Part shown: piece by piece, positions 18,621 through 29,054 of the stretch
Numbering within the stretch: position 1 is the stretch's first letter
How the letters are laid out: every line of letters begins with the position of its first letter
DNA from: Burkholderia contaminans
GTDB lineage: Bacteria; Pseudomonadota; Gammaproteobacteria; Burkholderiales; Burkholderiaceae
DNA length: 64,000 nucleotides
Direction: 5' to 3'
Assembly: GCF_029633825.1 (NCBI RefSeq)
Contig: NZ_CP090640.1
Coordinates: 2,170,001 to 2,234,000 of the forward strand
Notes under the pieces: generated by a model
Seen by the model: only the letters and a program-made list of their open reading frames with translations
What the model was told of the DNA's origin: nothing
Databases searched by the model: none
Program-made: the position numbers and the translations under genes

Positions 18621-19415
18621 ATGAACCAGGTTACCGAGAGCGCGGTGCAGTTCGACGTCGTCACGCTCTTTCCCGAGATGTTCCGTGCACTGACCGACTG
18701 GGGGATCACCAGCCGGGCCGTCAAGCAAGGGCGCTTCGGGCTGCGCACCTGGAACCCGCGTGATTTCACGACGGACAACTACCGCACGGTCGACGATCGT
18801 CCGTACGGCGGCGGTCCGGGCATGGTGATGCTGGCCAGGCCGCTCGAAGCCGCGATCGATGCCGCGAAAGCGGCGCAGGCGGAGCAGGGCATCGCGAGCA
18901 CGCGTGTCGTGATGATGTCGCCGCAGGGCGCGCCGCTCACGCACGATCGTGCGGTGCGGATGGCGCAGGAACCCGGTGTCGTCGTGCTGTGCGGCCGCTA
19001 TGAAGCGATCGACCAGCGCCTGCTCGATCGTTGCGTCGACGAGGAAATCAGCCTCGGCGATTTCGTCCTGTCCGGCGGAGAATTGCCGGCGATGGCGATG
19101 ATGGATGCCGTCGTGCGGTTGCTGCCCGGTGTGCTGAACGATTCGCTGTCGGCGGTACAGGACAGTTTCGCTGACGGCCTGCTCGATTGTCCGCACTACA
19201 CGCGCCCCGAGGAATACGACGGTGTGCGCGTGCCGGACGTGCTGCTCGGCGGGCATCATGCCGAGATCGAGAAGTGGCGGCGGCAGGAAGCATTGAGGAA
19301 TACGTTGCGGAAGCGGCCGGACCTGATCGTCCGGGCGCGCCGCGAAAAGTTGTTGAGCCGCGCCGACGAGGCGTGGCTTGCGAACCTCGCACGCGAAGCG
19401 AAGGACGCCTCCTGA
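18621..19415 (+). CDS. trmD: tRNA (guanine-N1)-methyltransferase
   Basis: SPOUT-class methyltransferase forming m1G37 in tRNAs that read CNN/CGG codons, preventing frameshifting; essential. The 264-residue product has [10 protein letters not shown] and, in the deep trefoil knot, [13 protein letters not shown] and [17 protein letters not shown]. Length is usual for the family. It is tightly coupled to rimM (1-base gap) and followed by rplS. Confidence 0.97.
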   Translation: MNQVTESAVQFDVVTLFPEMFRALTDWGITSRAVKQGRFGLRTWNPRDFTTDNYRTVDDRPYGGGPGMVMLARPLEAAIDAAKAAQAEQGIASTRVVMMSPQGAPLTHDRAVRMAQEPGVVVLCGRYEAIDQRLLDRCVDEEISLGDFVLSGGELPAMAMMDAVVRLLPGVLNDSLSAVQDSFADGLLDCPHYTRPEEYDGVRVPDVLLGGHHAEIEKWRRQEALRNTLRKRPDLIVRARREKLLSRADEAWLANLAREAKDAS

Positions 19416-19548
19416 GGCGGCTGCGCGAGCGGGAATTGGCGGTGTCGTGCATGCGTGTGCGGCGCCTGATGTGAATCCATCCTCTATCGGGGCCAGGCCT
19501 GGAAGCAGGCGGGTGTCAACGCCGACACGATGGCATAAGGAGTCAGTA

Positions 19549-19941
19549 ATGAATCTGATCGCAAAACTTGAGCAGGAAGAAATCGAGCGCGCGCTCGCCG
19601 GCAAGACGATCCCCGAATTCGCCCCGGGCGACACGGTGATCGTGAACGTGAACGTGGTTGAAGGTAACCGCAAGCGCGTTCAGGCTTACGAAGGCGTCGT
19701 GATCGCGATTCGCAACCGTGGTCTGAACTCGAACTTCATCGTCCGCAAGATCTCGTCGGGCGAAGGCGTCGAGCGTACGTTCCAGACGTACTCGCCGCTG
19801 CTGGCAAGCATCGTCGTGAAGCGCCGCGGCGATGTGCGTCGTGCGAAGCTGTACTACCTGCGCGAGCGTTCGGGCAAGTCGGCTCGTATCAAGGAAAAGC
19901 TGGTGTCGAAGGATCGCGCCGCAGCAGCTTCCCAAGAGTAA
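19549..19941 (+). CDS. rplS: 50S ribosomal protein L19
   Basis: Large-subunit protein at the 30S-50S interface. The 130-residue protein starts [19 protein letters not shown] and has [30 protein letters not shown] and [13 protein letters not shown], typical of L19. AAGGAGTCAGTA precedes the start. Last gene of the rpsP operon, followed by a strong terminator. Confidence 0.98.
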   Translation: MNLIAKLEQEEIERALAGKTIPEFAPGDTVIVNVNVVEGNRKRVQAYEGVVIAIRNRGLNSNFIVRKISSGEGVERTFQTYSPLLASIVVKRRGDVRRAKLYYLRERSGKSARIKEKLVSKDRAAAASQE

Positions 19942-19952
19942 GAGCTGTAAGG

Positions 19953-19980
19953 AAAAAGCACCCAACCGGGTGCTTTTTTC
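19953..19980 (+). terminator. Rho-independent terminator of the rpsP operon
   Basis: GCACCC, loop AACC, GGGTGC, with A-tract before and six T after. Confidence 0.88.
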
Positions 19981-20028
19981 ATTCTGGCGCGACAATATGC
20001 TCGATACGACACGAACCCGAGAGCCCCA

Positions 20029-20715
20029 TTGAATCGCCGCCCCATCATCGATCCCGAAGTCCTGCCGGTCGAAGGCACCGGCGCCGGCCTGCCGGCCATC
20101 GATTCCCGCCTGATGACGCCGTCCGGCCTGCGCGACCGTTTCGCGCGCACGCTCGAATGGAGCGTCGAGCCCGGCGAGGCGAGGTTGCAGGAGGGCGTCG
20201 ATCCACGCAGCGCGGCCGTTCTCGTGCCGCTCGTCGTCCGCGAATCCGGTCTCACCATGCTGCTGACCCAGCGCGCCGACCACCTGAACGACCACGCCGG
20301 ACAGATCAGCTTTCCCGGCGGTCGTCGCGAACCGTTCGATCGCGATGCAACCGCAACCGCGTTGCGCGAGGCGAAGGAAGAGATCGGTCTGGCAGACGAG
20401 CGTGTCGAGATCCTCGGCGCGCTGCCCGACTACCTGACCGGTACGGGCTTTTGCGTGACACCGGTGGTCGGCCTCGTGCATCCGCCGTTCACCGTGCAGG
20501 CCGACACGTTCGAAGTGGCCGAGATTTTCGAGGTCCCGCTCGCGTTCCTGATGGATCCCGCGAACCATCAGGTCCGTGTGTTCCGCTGGGAAGGCGGCGA
20601 GCGTCGTTTTTTTGCGATGCCCTATCCGAATGGCGAACCAGGCGGGCATTACTTCATCTGGGGCGCAACTGCCGGCATGTTGCGCAATCTGTACCGCTTC
20701 TTGGCCGCCGGCTAG
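20029..20715 (+). CDS. CoA pyrophosphatase, NUDIX hydrolase (NudL-like)
   Basis: A 228-residue NUDIX enzyme hydrolysing CoA or its derivatives to phosphopantetheine and ADP, by analogy with NudL/CoAse. It has the NuCoA motif LLTQRADHLNDHAGQISFPG and the Nudix box GRREPFDRD through LREAKEEIGL. The start is a TTG at 20029 (MNRRPIIDPEVL); an ATG at 20113 would cut off 28 residues. It follows rplS but lies beyond that operon's terminator. Confidence 0.86.
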   Translation: MNRRPIIDPEVLPVEGTGAGLPAIDSRLMTPSGLRDRFARTLEWSVEPGEARLQEGVDPRSAAVLVPLVVRESGLTMLLTQRADHLNDHAGQISFPGGRREPFDRDATATALREAKEEIGLADERVEILGALPDYLTGTGFCVTPVVGLVHPPFTVQADTFEVAEIFEVPLAFLMDPANHQVRVFRWEGGERRFFAMPYPNGEPGGHYFIWGATAGMLRNLYRFLAAG

Positions 20716-20835
20716 GCGTGCACGGCTGTCGGCGTGCGGGGCCGGCTGGCGGGCGACTGCACCGGCAGCCATCCGGTGCTTACGCTGTGCTATCGTTATG
20801 CAAAAAATGACATAACTCCGAAGACGGCGCCACGC

Positions 20836-21774
20836 ATGACTTTCTTCTCGGTTCTCCTCGCTCTCATCATCGAACAGGTCCGCGCGTTGTCGCCGAACAA
20901 TCCGGTGTTCGCACTGTTCCAGTTTCATGCGGAAACCGTCGCGCATGGTCTCGACGCGGGCAAGCAGAAGCACGGCATCCTCGCGTGGCTCGCGGTCGTG
21001 CTGCCGTGGGTGCTGATCGTCGCGCTGATCTATTTCCTGCTGTACAAGGTGAGCTTCGTGCTCGCCTTCATCTGGAACGTCGTCGTCGTGTATTTCACGC
21101 TCGGCTTCCGCCAGTTCAGCCACTACTTCACCGACATTCACCTCGCGCTCAACAACGACGACGTGCCGCGTGCACGCGAAATCCTGCGCGAGTGGACGGG
21201 CATCGACACGGTCGACATGCCGGTCGGCGAAATCGTCCGCCATACGCTGATTCACGCCGTCGTCGCATCGCATCGCCACGTGTTCGGCGTGTTCTTCTGG
21301 TATGTGTTGCCGCTCGGGCCTGCCGGCGCCGTGCTGTACCGGATTTCCGAATACCTCGCGCGCAGCTGGTCGACGCCCGGCGACGACCGCACGGCGGCCT
21401 TCTCGACGTTCGCGCAGCGCGCGTTCTTCGTGATCGACTGGATTCCCGCGCGATTGACCGCGCTCGGCTTCGCGATCGTCGGCAATTTCGAGGACGCGAT
21501 CTACGCGTGGCGCAACCACACGCGCCAGTGGCCCGATCCGAACGATGGCGTCCTGCTGGCCGCCGGCAGCGGCGCGCTTGGCGCACGCCTCGCGGGGCCG
21601 CTTGCGGAACCGTCGAGCCTCGATGCGCTGGCAGTCGGCGACAGTGGTCCGCTGACGGTCGGTGACGATTGCACGCCGCGTACGCTGCAATCCGCGGTGG
21701 GCCTTGTCTGGCGTGCGGTGATCCTGTGGATGATTCTGCTGCTGATGCTGACGCTCGCCGTCTGGGTGTCGTGA
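20836..21774 (+). CDS. CobD/CbiB-family integral membrane protein
   Basis: A 312-residue polytopic membrane protein of the CobD/CbiB superfamily, whose characterised members make adenosylcobinamide; the family also includes AmpE-like proteins. It starts MTFFSVLLALIIEQVRAL and has several transmembrane segments (about 48-90, 150-175, 285-310). A true role in cobalamin synthesis is uncertain because no other cob gene is in the window and the characteristic catalytic region is not clear to me. Start chosen at ATG 20836 after GCGCCACGC. Confidence 0.7.
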   Translation: MTFFSVLLALIIEQVRALSPNNPVFALFQFHAETVAHGLDAGKQKHGILAWLAVVLPWVLIVALIYFLLYKVSFVLAFIWNVVVVYFTLGFRQFSHYFTDIHLALNNDDVPRAREILREWTGIDTVDMPVGEIVRHTLIHAVVASHRHVFGVFFWYVLPLGPAGAVLYRISEYLARSWSTPGDDRTAAFSTFAQRAFFVIDWIPARLTALGFAIVGNFEDAIYAWRNHTRQWPDPNDGVLLAAGSGALGARLAGPLAEPSSLDALAVGDSGPLTVGDDCTPRTLQSAVGLVWRAVILWMILLLMLTLAVWVS

Positions 21775-21802
21775 CGGGGCGGTGCGGTACCCGATGAAAG
21801 GC

Positions 21803-21831
21803 AGAAGGCCGGCTCGAAGCCGGCCTTTTTG
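21803..21831 (+). terminator. Rho-independent terminator after the CobD/CbiB-like gene
   Basis: GGCCGGC (21807-21813) pairs with GCCGGCC (21819-21825) around TCGAA, then five T. Confidence 0.82.
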
Positions 21832-21838
21832 CTGTGGG

Positions 21839-22156
21839 TCAGTCGTCCAGCGGATCGCGCACGGCGCCGCATTGCCAGCACGCGGTGAACTGGGCCTCGA
21901 GCGCCTCGCCGCACTGCCGGCAGCGCCACGCTGCGGCGCCGGCCGACGGGCCGTGCGACGCGGCATCGAGGAGCCGGCGCGCGAGCGCGTCGTCGCGTTC
22001 ATCGTCGAGCCACAGTTCGGGCGTGCACGCGTCTGCGGGCAGGCCGCCGAGCGCGCCGGTCGCGTAGCAGTTATGCAGCTCGCAACCGATGCCGGCCACC
22101 TGAAGCACGTTGGCCCAATGCTGCGCCGTCGCGAGATCGGGTGCCTTGAAACGCAT
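21839..22156 (-). CDS. DUF2007-like domain protein with C-terminal zinc ribbon
   Basis: A 105-residue cytoplasmic protein of unknown function. N-terminal RFKAPDLATAQHWANVLQVAG resembles the DUF2007 domain that may bind signals or membrane partners. A C-terminal rubredoxin-like zinc ribbon has two CxxC pairs, CRQCGEALE and CWQCGAV. ATG 22156 has CAGGAGCCGTG upstream, supporting this start over a GTG three bases before it. It lies next to rsgA on the same strand (66 bases apart), so they may be co-transcribed. Confidence 0.7.
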   Translation of the reverse strand: MRFKAPDLATAQHWANVLQVAGIGCELHNCYATGALGGLPADACTPELWLDDERDDALARRLLDAASHGPSAGAAAWRCRQCGEALEAQFTACWQCGAVRDPLDD

Positions 22157-22222
22157 CACGGCTCCTGTCGGTGAACGCCGGCCCGCAAGGGACCGGCTGG
22201 CCGCCGCGCGCGTGCCGCGCGG

Positions 22223-23164
22223 TCAGCGGACGATCTGGCTCGCCTCATGCACGAGCTGCGCATACAGCGCATGCCGTGACGGTGCGATGCGGCCGTCAGC
22301 GACGGCGTCGAGAATCGCGCAGCCGGGTTCGTGCAGATGATGGCAATTATAGAAACGGCAGTCGGCCAGCAGCGGCCGGAACTCCGGAAAGGCGCGCTCG
22401 AGACGGCCTTCCGTCAGGTGGTAGAGGCCGAATTCCTGGAAGCCCGGCGAATCGATCAGCGCGCCGCCGCCCGCCAATGGGTAGAGGCGCGTGAACGTCG
22501 TCGTGTGACGGCCGCTGTTGAGCGCGGCCGAAATCTCGCGCGTGGCGGCTTCGGCATCGGGAACGAGCAGGTTCACGAGCGTCGACTTGCCCATCCCGGA
22601 CTGGCCGAGCAGGATCGTCGAATGTCCGGCGAGGTGCGGCATCAGTTGTGCGCGTGCGTCGTCGGGCGAGCCCTTCACCGACAGCTCGAGCACGTCGTAG
22701 CCGAGGGCGCGGTAGGGCGCGAGGCGCTCGCGCGCGACCGGCAGCGCGGCCTCGACGTCGATCTTGTTCAGCACGACGAGCGGCTTCAGCTCGTTCGCCT
22801 CGGCGGCGATCAGCGCGCGGCCGAGCAGGTCCTCGCTGAAGTAGGGCTCGGTCGCGAGCACGATCAGCAATTGATCGAGGTTGGCCGCGAAGAGCTTCGA
22901 CTTGAACTGGTCGGAGCGGTACAGCAGGTTGCGCCGTTCGCCGATCTCGACGATGACGCCCTGGTCGGCCGACGCGAGTTCGTACGCGACACGGTCGCCG
23001 ACCGCGATATCGCTCTTCTTGCCGCGCGGGAAGCACTGCAGCATCGGGCCGCCGTCGTCGGGCGCGACGATGTAGTGGCGCCCGTGCGCCGCGATCACGC
23101 GGCCTTCGGCACGTTGCGCGCCCGACGCGCGCGGGGCCGGCTTGCGGGAGGTCGGCCGGCTCAT
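22223..23164 (-). CDS. rsgA: Ribosome small subunit-dependent GTPase
   Basis: Circularly permuted GTPase that checks 30S maturation. The 313-residue protein has an N-terminal OB-like RNA-binding domain, NKID (G4) ahead of the P-loop GQSGMGKST (Lys about 193), DSPG, and a C-terminal zinc knuckle [14 protein letters not shown]. Its start overlaps the stop of the M48 protease gene by 4 bases (ATGA), showing translational coupling, as does the pairing seen in other proteobacteria. Confidence 0.95.
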   Translation of the reverse strand: MSRPTSRKPAPRASGAQRAEGRVIAAHGRHYIVAPDDGGPMLQCFPRGKKSDIAVGDRVAYELASADQGVIVEIGERRNLLYRSDQFKSKLFAANLDQLLIVLATEPYFSEDLLGRALIAAEANELKPLVVLNKIDVEAALPVARERLAPYRALGYDVLELSVKGSPDDARAQLMPHLAGHSTILLGQSGMGKSTLVNLLVPDAEAATREISAALNSGRHTTTFTRLYPLAGGGALIDSPGFQEFGLYHLTEGRLERAFPEFRPLLADCRFYNCHHLHEPGCAILDAVADGRIAPSRHALYAQLVHEASQIVR

Positions 23165-24420
23165 GCGTGCTGCATCAGGCGGTCGATCCGCTGCGACGCA
23201 GGCGGATGCGAGTAGTAGAAGGCCGTGTAGACGGGGTCGGGCGTCAGCGTCGACGCGTTGTCCTCATAGAGCTTCACGAGCGCGCTGACGAGATCCTGCG
23301 CGTCGGTCTGGCTGGCCGCGAATGCGTCGGCCTCGAACTCGTGCTTGCGCGACGTGAGGCTGCCGAACGGCGTTGCAAAGAACAGGAACACGGGAATCGC
23401 GAGGAAGAACAGCACGAGCGCGGCACCCGCGTTGCTCGTGTCGAGCGACGGCGTGACGCCGAGCCCCGTATAGAACCACGTGCGTTGCGCGAGCCAGCCG
23501 AGCAGCGCAAGCAGCACGAGGCTCAGTACGAACGACACGAGCATCCGCTTCATCACGTGGCGGCGCTTGAAGTGGCCGAGTTCGTGCGCGAGCACGGCTT
23601 CGATTTCCTCGCCGGACAGGCGCGCGAGCAGCGTGTCGAAGAACACGATCCGCTTCGACGCGCCGAAGCCCGTGAAGTACGCGTTGCCGTGCGCGGAGCG
23701 GCGGCTGCCGTCCATCACGAAGAGTCCCTTCGCCGCAAAGCCGCAGCGCTTCATCAGCGCCTCGATGCGCGCGCGCAGCGCGTCGTCCTTCAAGGGCTCG
23801 AACTTGTTGAAGATCGGTGCGATGAAGGTCGGGTAGATCAGCAGGACGAGCATCTGGAACGCGACCCAGACGATCCAGGTCCACAGCCACCACAGGCTGC
23901 CGGCCTGGTTCATCAGCCACAGCACGACGAACAGCAGCGGCAGGCCGAGCGCAGCGCCGAGCAGCGAATTTTTCAGCATGTCGGTGAAGAACAGCCGCTT
24001 CGTCATCCGGTTGAACCCGAACCGCTGTTCGATCCCGAACTGACGGTAATACTCGAACGGGACGTCGATGACGCTCGTGATCACGAGCACGGCGGCGACG
24101 AGCGCGACCTGCTGCCCGTAGCCGCGGCCGATCCAGCCGGTGAGCAGCGTGTCGAGCGCGCCGACGCCGCCGAGCAGCGTGAGGCCGACCAGCACGGCCG
24201 CGCTGACGACGATCTCGAGCATCGTCAGCCGGGTGCGCTCGACCGTATAGTCGGCCGCGCGCTGGTGGGCGGTCAGCGGGATGGTTGCGCTGAACTGCGC
24301 GGGGACGCCGTTGCGGTGCGCCGCAACGAAGCGGATCTGCCGCGACGCGAGCCACAGCTTGGTGACGACCATCGCGAGCACGGCGAGCGCGAACAGCAGG
24401 GTGAACGAAAAGGGTGACAT
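23161..24420 (-). CDS. M48 family membrane metallopeptidase (STE24/CaaX protease-like)
   Basis: A 419-residue polytopic zinc protease of the inner membrane. [10 protein letters not shown] gives the zinc HExxH (His about 279 and 283, Glu 280), and a downstream EFEADAFA provides the third ligand. Multiple transmembrane segments precede and follow the motif. Family members such as YhfN/Ste24 cleave membrane or prenylated proteins; the bacterial substrate is not known. Start [15 protein letters not shown] at 24420; a TTG 12 bases upstream is less likely. First gene of a two-gene unit with rsgA. Confidence 0.9.
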   Translation of the reverse strand: MSPFSFTLLFALAVLAMVVTKLWLASRQIRFVAAHRNGVPAQFSATIPLTAHQRAADYTVERTRLTMLEIVVSAAVLVGLTLLGGVGALDTLLTGWIGRGYGQQVALVAAVLVITSVIDVPFEYYRQFGIEQRFGFNRMTKRLFFTDMLKNSLLGAALGLPLLFVVLWLMNQAGSLWWLWTWIVWVAFQMLVLLIYPTFIAPIFNKFEPLKDDALRARIEALMKRCGFAAKGLFVMDGSRRSAHGNAYFTGFGASKRIVFFDTLLARLSGEEIEAVLAHELGHFKRRHVMKRMLVSFVLSLVLLALLGWLAQRTWFYTGLGVTPSLDTSNAGAALVLFFLAIPVFLFFATPFGSLTSRKHEFEADAFAASQTDAQDLVSALVKLYEDNASTLTPDPVYTAFYYSHPPASQRIDRLMQHA

Positions 24421-24537
24421 CGAAGGCGCCAAAGGGTTCTATGCGAGAATTATATGTTCTTGCGGACCGGCCCCGCTGATGCGATGCCGGCCGCCCGGGC
24501 GGCGCCGCGCGCCGGCCGCCATTTTCCAGGATGACTC

Positions 24538-25158
24538 ATGACCGATACCGCCGCTTCCGCCAGCCAGCCCGCGCTCGTGCGCAACGAGTTGAACCTCGTC
24601 TGGCTCGACATGGAGATGACGGGCCTCGACCCGGATAACGACCGCATCATCGAGATCGCGGTCGTCGTGACCAATTCCACGCTCGACGTCGCCGTCGAAG
24701 GCCCCGTGTTCGCGATCCACCAGAGCGACGAAACGCTCGCAAAGATGGACGACTGGAACAAGTCGACGCACGGCCGCTCGGGCCTGATCGACCGCGTGCG
24801 TGCGTCGACCGTGACCGAGGCGGAAGCCGCCGAGCAATTGCAGGCCTTTCTCGCGCAGTACGTGTCGCCCGGCAAGTCGCCGATGTGCGGCAACTCGATC
24901 TGCCAGGACCGTCGCTTCATGGCGCGCTGGATGCCCAAATTCGAGCGGTTCTTCCACTACCGCAACCTCGACGTCAGCACGCTCAAGGAGTTGTGCCGAC
25001 GCTGGCAGCCCGCGATCTACAAGGGCTTCCAGAAGCGGGCGATGCACACGGCGCTCGCGGACATCCACGAGTCGATCGACGAACTGAAGTACTACCGCGA
25101 GCATTTCCTGATTCCGGCCGCGTCGGCTTCGGCGGGCGAGTCCGCGCCGGCCGCCTGA
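24538..25158 (+). CDS. orn: Oligoribonuclease
   Basis: 3'-to-5' exonuclease that finishes the decay of short oligoribonucleotides, including pGpG from c-di-GMP turnover. The 206-residue DEDDh protein has [20 protein letters not shown] (Asp/Glu pair), a central [15 protein letters not shown], and C-terminal [19 protein letters not shown]. It is about 25 residues longer than E. coli Orn because of N- and C-terminal Ala-rich ends. Divergent from the M48-rsgA unit. Confidence 0.96.
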   Translation: MTDTAASASQPALVRNELNLVWLDMEMTGLDPDNDRIIEIAVVVTNSTLDVAVEGPVFAIHQSDETLAKMDDWNKSTHGRSGLIDRVRASTVTEAEAAEQLQAFLAQYVSPGKSPMCGNSICQDRRFMARWMPKFERFFHYRNLDVSTLKELCRRWQPAIYKGFQKRAMHTALADIHESIDELKYYREHFLIPAASASAGESAPAA

Positions 25159-25170
25159 GCGGGCCGGCAT

Positions 25171-25201
25171 GCGCTTAGCGCGGTGCGCGCTGAGCGCTTT
25201 T
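25171..25201 (+). terminator. Terminator of orn, overlapping the mog 3' end
   Basis: GCGCTTAGCGC (25171-25181), loop GGTGC, GCGCTGAGCGC (25187-25197), then four T. The stem has one T-G wobble. The right arm lies inside the mog coding region, since mog ends at 25175. Confidence 0.6.
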
Positions 25202-25795
25202 CGGCCGGAACGCCGTGACCACCGCGGCGTCGGTCTCGATGTACGGGCCGCCGATCAGGTCGATGCAGTAGGGCACCGCGGCGAAGATGCCGGGCACGGT
25301 CGACTTGCCGTCGGCATCGCGCAGCCCTTCGAGCGTTTCCCGGATCGACTTCGGCTGGCCAGGCAGGTTGATAATCAGCGCCGCGTGGTCGGCTGTCTCG
25401 CGGATCACCGCGACCTGCCGCGACAGGATCGCGGTCGGCACGAAATTCAGGCTGATCTGCCGCATCTGTTCGCCGAATCCCGGCATTTCCTTCGTCGCCG
25501 CGGCCAGCGTGGCCTCGGGCGTCACGTCACGGCGCGCCGGGCCCGTACCGCCGGTCGTCAGCACGAGGTCGCACCCCGCGACGTCGACGAGTTCGGCGAG
25601 CGTGGCGGAGATCGTCGGCGCGTCGTCCTGGATCAGGCGCGTTTCGGCGCGCCACGGCGACACCAGCGCGCCGGCGAGCCACTCCTGCAGTGCCGGAATG
25701 CCCTTGTCTTCGTAGACCCCCGTGCTCGCGCGGTCGCTGATCGACACGAGGCCGACGACGAGCTCGTCCGGGTGGTTACGCTTCGTCGTCGTCAT
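25175..25795 (-). CDS. mog: Molybdopterin adenylyltransferase
   Basis: Adenylates molybdopterin before metal insertion by MoeA. The 206-residue MoaB/Mog-fold protein starts [23 protein letters not shown] and has [19 protein letters not shown] and [15 protein letters not shown], typical of Mog. Its start overlaps darP by 20 bases, so it is coupled to that gene, while the other molybdenum-cofactor genes in the window (moaA, mobA, moeA) are about 26 kb away. C-terminal end abuts the orn terminator. Confidence 0.9.
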   Translation of the reverse strand: MTTTKRNHPDELVVGLVSISDRASTGVYEDKGIPALQEWLAGALVSPWRAETRLIQDDAPTISATLAELVDVAGCDLVLTTGGTGPARRDVTPEATLAAATKEMPGFGEQMRQISLNFVPTAILSRQVAVIRETADHAALIINLPGQPKSIRETLEGLRDADGKSTVPGIFAAVPYCIDLIGGPYIETDAAVVTAFRPKSAQRAPR

Positions 25796-26381
25796 GGTCG
25801 TCTCCGGCGTCGTCCGCCGCTTCTTCGTCCACATGGGACGTGCCGCCGGCGGTCTTGATCCACTGGAACAGCTCGCGGAAATAGCGCGGCGGCTTGCCTT
25901 GCTGCGCTTCCTTGCGTGCGTTGCGGATCAGCGTGCGCCCTTCCTGGATGTCGGCTTCCGGGTGCTGGCGCAGGAATTCGGTCAGCGCGTCGTCGCTCGC
26001 GAGCAACTGTTCGCGGGTGCGTTCGATCCAGTGCAGGCGGGCCGTCGCGGCCTTGTTCACGCCGCGCTGCGCGTCGAGCGCGGTGCGCAGCGCGGCCGTC
26101 TCGTCGTCGGTCAGCGAGCGCATCACGCGGCCGACGTACTGGAGCTGGCGGCGCTTGCCTTCGTGATCGGTGATCCGGCGCGCCTCGCGCACGGCATCGC
26201 CGAGGCTTTCGGGCATCGGCATGCGTTTCAGCGCGTCTTTCGGCAGATCGACGAGTGCCTGGCCGAGCACCTGCAACTCGTGCATCTCGCGCTTCAACTG
26301 GGATTTGCTGGGGCGATCGTAGCCATTGTCGTCGTCTTCGGCGGCATGCTCGATCGGCTGGATTCGGGTTTTGCGTGTCAT
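25776..26381 (-). CDS. darP: Ribosome-associated protein DarP/YjgA (DUF615)
   Basis: Dual-action assembly factor, helping late 50S maturation. The 201-residue protein is mostly helical and charged, with [38 protein letters not shown] and FRELFQWIK, typical of YjgA. The C-terminal tail is very acidic ([14 protein letters not shown]). Start [12 protein letters not shown] at 26381; MPSMTRK at 26390 is an alternative. Upstream of and overlapping mog. Confidence 0.86.
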   Translation of the reverse strand: MTRKTRIQPIEHAAEDDDNGYDRPSKSQLKREMHELQVLGQALVDLPKDALKRMPMPESLGDAVREARRITDHEGKRRQLQYVGRVMRSLTDDETAALRTALDAQRGVNKAATARLHWIERTREQLLASDDALTEFLRQHPEADIQEGRTLIRNARKEAQQGKPPRYFRELFQWIKTAGGTSHVDEEAADDAGDDHDDDEA

Positions 26382-26508
26382 GGACGGCATTGTATCGCGC
26401 CGCGGACACCCCAAGCTTGTCGGTGTCCGGCCCCGGACCTTGCTATGATCGCGGGATACGTAACATTTTGAACATGCGGGCGCCCGCCCGCCACCGGATA
26501 TCAAGACG

Positions 26509-27879
26509 ATGGCAGCCAATCTCGACGTACAAGCGCGCTATTTCCCGCACACGCAGGACCAGCTCAAAGAAATCGCCTCGGACATCCTTCGCCATGCGAA
26601 GGCGCTCGGCGCGACCGACGCCGCGACCGAAATCTCCGAGGGCGACGGCCTGTCGGTGTCGGTGCGCCGCGGCGAAGTCGAAACGATCGAGCACAACCGC
26701 GACAAGATGGTCGGCGTGACCGTGTTCATCGGCAAGAAGCGCGGCAACGCGAGCACGTCGGATTTCTCGCCGGGCGCGATCAAGGATACCGTCGCCGCCG
26801 CGTACAACATCGCGCGCTTCACGGCCGAGGACGAGGCGGCCGGCCTGGCCGAAGCCGAGCTGCTCGAGACCGACCCGCGTGACCTCGACCTCTACCATCC
26901 GTGGGCGCTGTCGGCCGACGAGGCCGTCGAGCTTGCCCGCCGCGCGGAAGACGCCGCATTCGCGGTCAGCCCGCAGATCCGCAACTCGGAAGGCGCGAGC
27001 GTGTCGGCCCAGCATTCGCAGTTCGTGCTGGCCACGTCGCGCGGCTTCCTGTCCGGCTACCCGTACTCGCGTCATTACATCGCATGCGCACCGATCGCGG
27101 GCAGCGGCCGTCACATGCAGCGCGACGACTGGTATTCGTCGAAACGCAGCGCGATCGATCTCGCGGCACCCGAAGCGGTGGGCCGCTATGCGGCCGAGCG
27201 TGCGCTCGCTCGGATGGGCGCACGCCGCCTCGATACCCGCAAGGTGCCCGTGCTGTTCGAGGCGCCGCTCGCGGCCGGCCTGCTCGGCGCGTTCGTGCAG
27301 GCGGTGAGCGGCGGTGCGTTGTACCGCAAGACGTCGTTTCTCGTCGACAGCCTCGGCAAACCGGTGTTCGCGCCGCACATCCAGGTCGTCGAGGATCCGC
27401 ACGTGCCGCGCGCGATGGGCAGCGCGCCGTTCGACGAGGAAGGCGTGCGCACGCGTGCGCGCAGCGTCGTCAAGGACGGCGTCGTCGAAGGCTACTTCCT
27501 GTCGACCTATTCGGCGCGCAAGCTCGGCACGCAGACCACCGGCAACGCGGGCGGCTCGCACAACCTCGCGCTGCGCAGCTCGAACACGCAGGCGGGCGAC
27601 GATTTCGACGCGATGCTGAAGAAGCTCGGCACGGGCCTGTTGCTGACCGAGCTGATGGGGCAGGGCGTGAACTACGTGACGGGCGACTATTCGCGCGGTG
27701 CGGCGGGCTTCTGGGTCGAGAACGGCGTGATCCAGTATCCGGTCGAGGAAATCACCGTCGCGAGCACGCTGCAGGAAATGTTCCGGCATATCGTCGCGAT
27801 CGGTGCCGATTCGATCGTGCGCGGCACGAAGGAAACGGGCTCGGTGCTGATCGAGCAGATGACGATCGCCGGGCAGTAA
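26509..27879 (+). CDS. pmbA: Metalloprotease PmbA/TldE
   Basis: Partner of TldD in the protease that matures microcin B17 and degrades CcdA in E. coli. The 456-residue protein has the family segments [19 protein letters not shown], an N-terminal domain with [26 protein letters not shown], and a C-terminal [20 protein letters not shown]. Length is standard. Divergent from darP across about 127 bases with a TATGAT -10-like element near 26443. Followed by a terminator shared with folA. Confidence 0.92.
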   Translation: MAANLDVQARYFPHTQDQLKEIASDILRHAKALGATDAATEISEGDGLSVSVRRGEVETIEHNRDKMVGVTVFIGKKRGNASTSDFSPGAIKDTVAAAYNIARFTAEDEAAGLAEAELLETDPRDLDLYHPWALSADEAVELARRAEDAAFAVSPQIRNSEGASVSAQHSQFVLATSRGFLSGYPYSRHYIACAPIAGSGRHMQRDDWYSSKRSAIDLAAPEAVGRYAAERALARMGARRLDTRKVPVLFEAPLAAGLLGAFVQAVSGGALYRKTSFLVDSLGKPVFAPHIQVVEDPHVPRAMGSAPFDEEGVRTRARSVVKDGVVEGYFLSTYSARKLGTQTTGNAGGSHNLALRSSNTQAGDDFDAMLKKLGTGLLLTELMGQGVNYVTGDYSRGAAGFWVENGVIQYPVEEITVASTLQEMFRHIVAIGADSIVRGTKETGSVLIEQMTIAGQ

Positions 27880-27909
27880 GCGGCGCACGGCATCGACCGC
27901 CATCAAACG

Positions 27910-27945
27910 AAAAAGCCCGACCGGCGCGAGCCGGTCGGGCTTTTT
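27910..27945. terminator. Bidirectional terminator between pmbA and folA
   Basis: GCCCGACCGG (27915-27924) pairs with CCGGTCGGGC (27931-27940), with A-tract before and five T after. The same stem core recurs in the terminator after thyA. Confidence 0.9.
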
Positions 27946-27961
27946 CGTGGTGCGCGACGCG

Positions 27962-28462
27962 TCAGCCGCGCTTGCGCTCGTACACGACGAATGCATAGCC
28001 GAACGTATTCGGCGCGGCCGCCTGATGCGCATCGCGCGACACTTCCTGCCACTGCGCGGCGTCGGGTGCCGGGAACGACGCATCGCCGTCGAAGTCGGCA
28101 TCGATCTCGGTGACGACCAGCTTGTCGGCGAGTGCGAGACCTTCCGTGTAGAGCTGCGCGCCACCGATCAGGAACGCCTCGGGCACGCCGTCGCGCGCGG
28201 CGAGCGTCAGCGCATCGCCGAGCGACGTGACCGTGTCGCAGCCGTCGAAGCGACGCGTCGCGTCACGCGTGACCACGATATTGCGGCGGCCCGGCAGCGG
28301 CCGGCCGATCGACTCGTGGGTCTTGCGGCCCATCACGATCGGTGCGCCCATCGTCGTGCGCTTGAAGAAGGCCAGATCCTCGGGAAGTTTCCAGGGCAAC
28401 TGGTTGTCGCGGCCGATGATGCCGTTGCGGGCACGCGCGACGATCAGGGTCAACGTCGTCAT
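27962..28462 (-). CDS. folA: Dihydrofolate reductase
   Basis: Reduces dihydrofolate to tetrahydrofolate with NADPH; target of trimethoprim. The 166-residue protein begins [20 protein letters not shown] and has [34 protein letters not shown] and IGGAQLYTE, typical of bacterial DHFR; the Asp or Glu at the active site is in LPED. Start at 28462 is the family start. Convergent with pmbA. Unlike a simple thyA-folA pair, a sigma-54 activator and a secreted protein lie between folA and thyA. Confidence 0.96.
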   Translation of the reverse strand: MTTLTLIVARARNGIIGRDNQLPWKLPEDLAFFKRTTMGAPIVMGRKTHESIGRPLPGRRNIVVTRDATRRFDGCDTVTSLGDALTLAARDGVPEAFLIGGAQLYTEGLALADKLVVTEIDADFDGDASFPAPDAAQWQEVSRDAHQAAAPNTFGYAFVVYERKRG

Positions 28463-28733
28463 GAAGGTCGGGGGAAAGAAGAACCGGAATGGCGTCGATT
28501 TTACCGGAACGGCGGCACGCGCCGGTTCCGCGCGCATCCGCCTTGCTGAACTGCGCGCCGCGACGCTCGAGGCAATGCGTCGCGGCGACGGAATGAATAA
28601 AAAGAGTGCCCGCCGGGGGACGGAGCACAAAAACCGTTTCGTGTTGCGAACGCAACGATGCCGGCTTCTGGCCGATGCTGTCGGGCTCGTTCAAATCAAT
28701 ATGTCATCCTGATTAAATGGATGGAATCGTGCG

Positions 28734-29054
28734 TCACTGACGGGTACTGCCGTGCGTGGTGCCTTCCATCGCGTGCTGCACGTCGCCCGGCTGCTGCGCC
28801 GGAAGTGGCTTAGGCAATTGAGGCGGTGGCGGGATCTCGTCCCACAGCGTCACGGACGTCTTGCCGGCCGGCAGCGGTTGCGGTGACGACACGGTCACGA
28901 TGCCGAACCCGTTGCCGTGCTGCATGCTCGGCGCGTTTGCCGCAAGCAGCATGGCGCGATCCGGATTCATGCTTTCGTCTGCGCGTACGGGGGGGCCGGC
29001 GGCCGCGACCGCAATGGTCATCGGCACGAAAGAAAGCAAAAGATGTTTTCGCAT
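28734..29054 (-). CDS. Small secreted Pro-rich protein, unknown function
   Basis: A 106-residue protein with a signal peptide (RKHLLLSFVPMTIAVAAAGPPVRA, likely cleaved after VRA). The mature part has no domain I recognise: a Met/Ala-rich segment, GFGIVTVSSPQPLPAGKTS, then IPPPPQLPKPLPAQQP. ATG 29054 has GGAGACAGTGACC upstream; a GTG six bases before it is a less likely start. It faces away from the sigma-54 activator gene, with about 500 bases between them, so that regulator could control it, though no -24/-12 element was found. Confidence 0.6.
   Translation of the reverse strand: MRKHLLLSFVPMTIAVAAAGPPVRADESMNPDRAMLLAANAPSMQHGNGFGIVTVSSPQPLPAGKTSVTLWDEIPPPPQLPKPLPAQQPGDVQHAMEGTTHGSTRQ

Noticed and set aside
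19543..22002. 819-codon minus-strand frame across rplS and the NUDIX gene
   Set aside because: Opposite ribosomal protein L19 and a clear NUDIX enzyme; no domain of its own.
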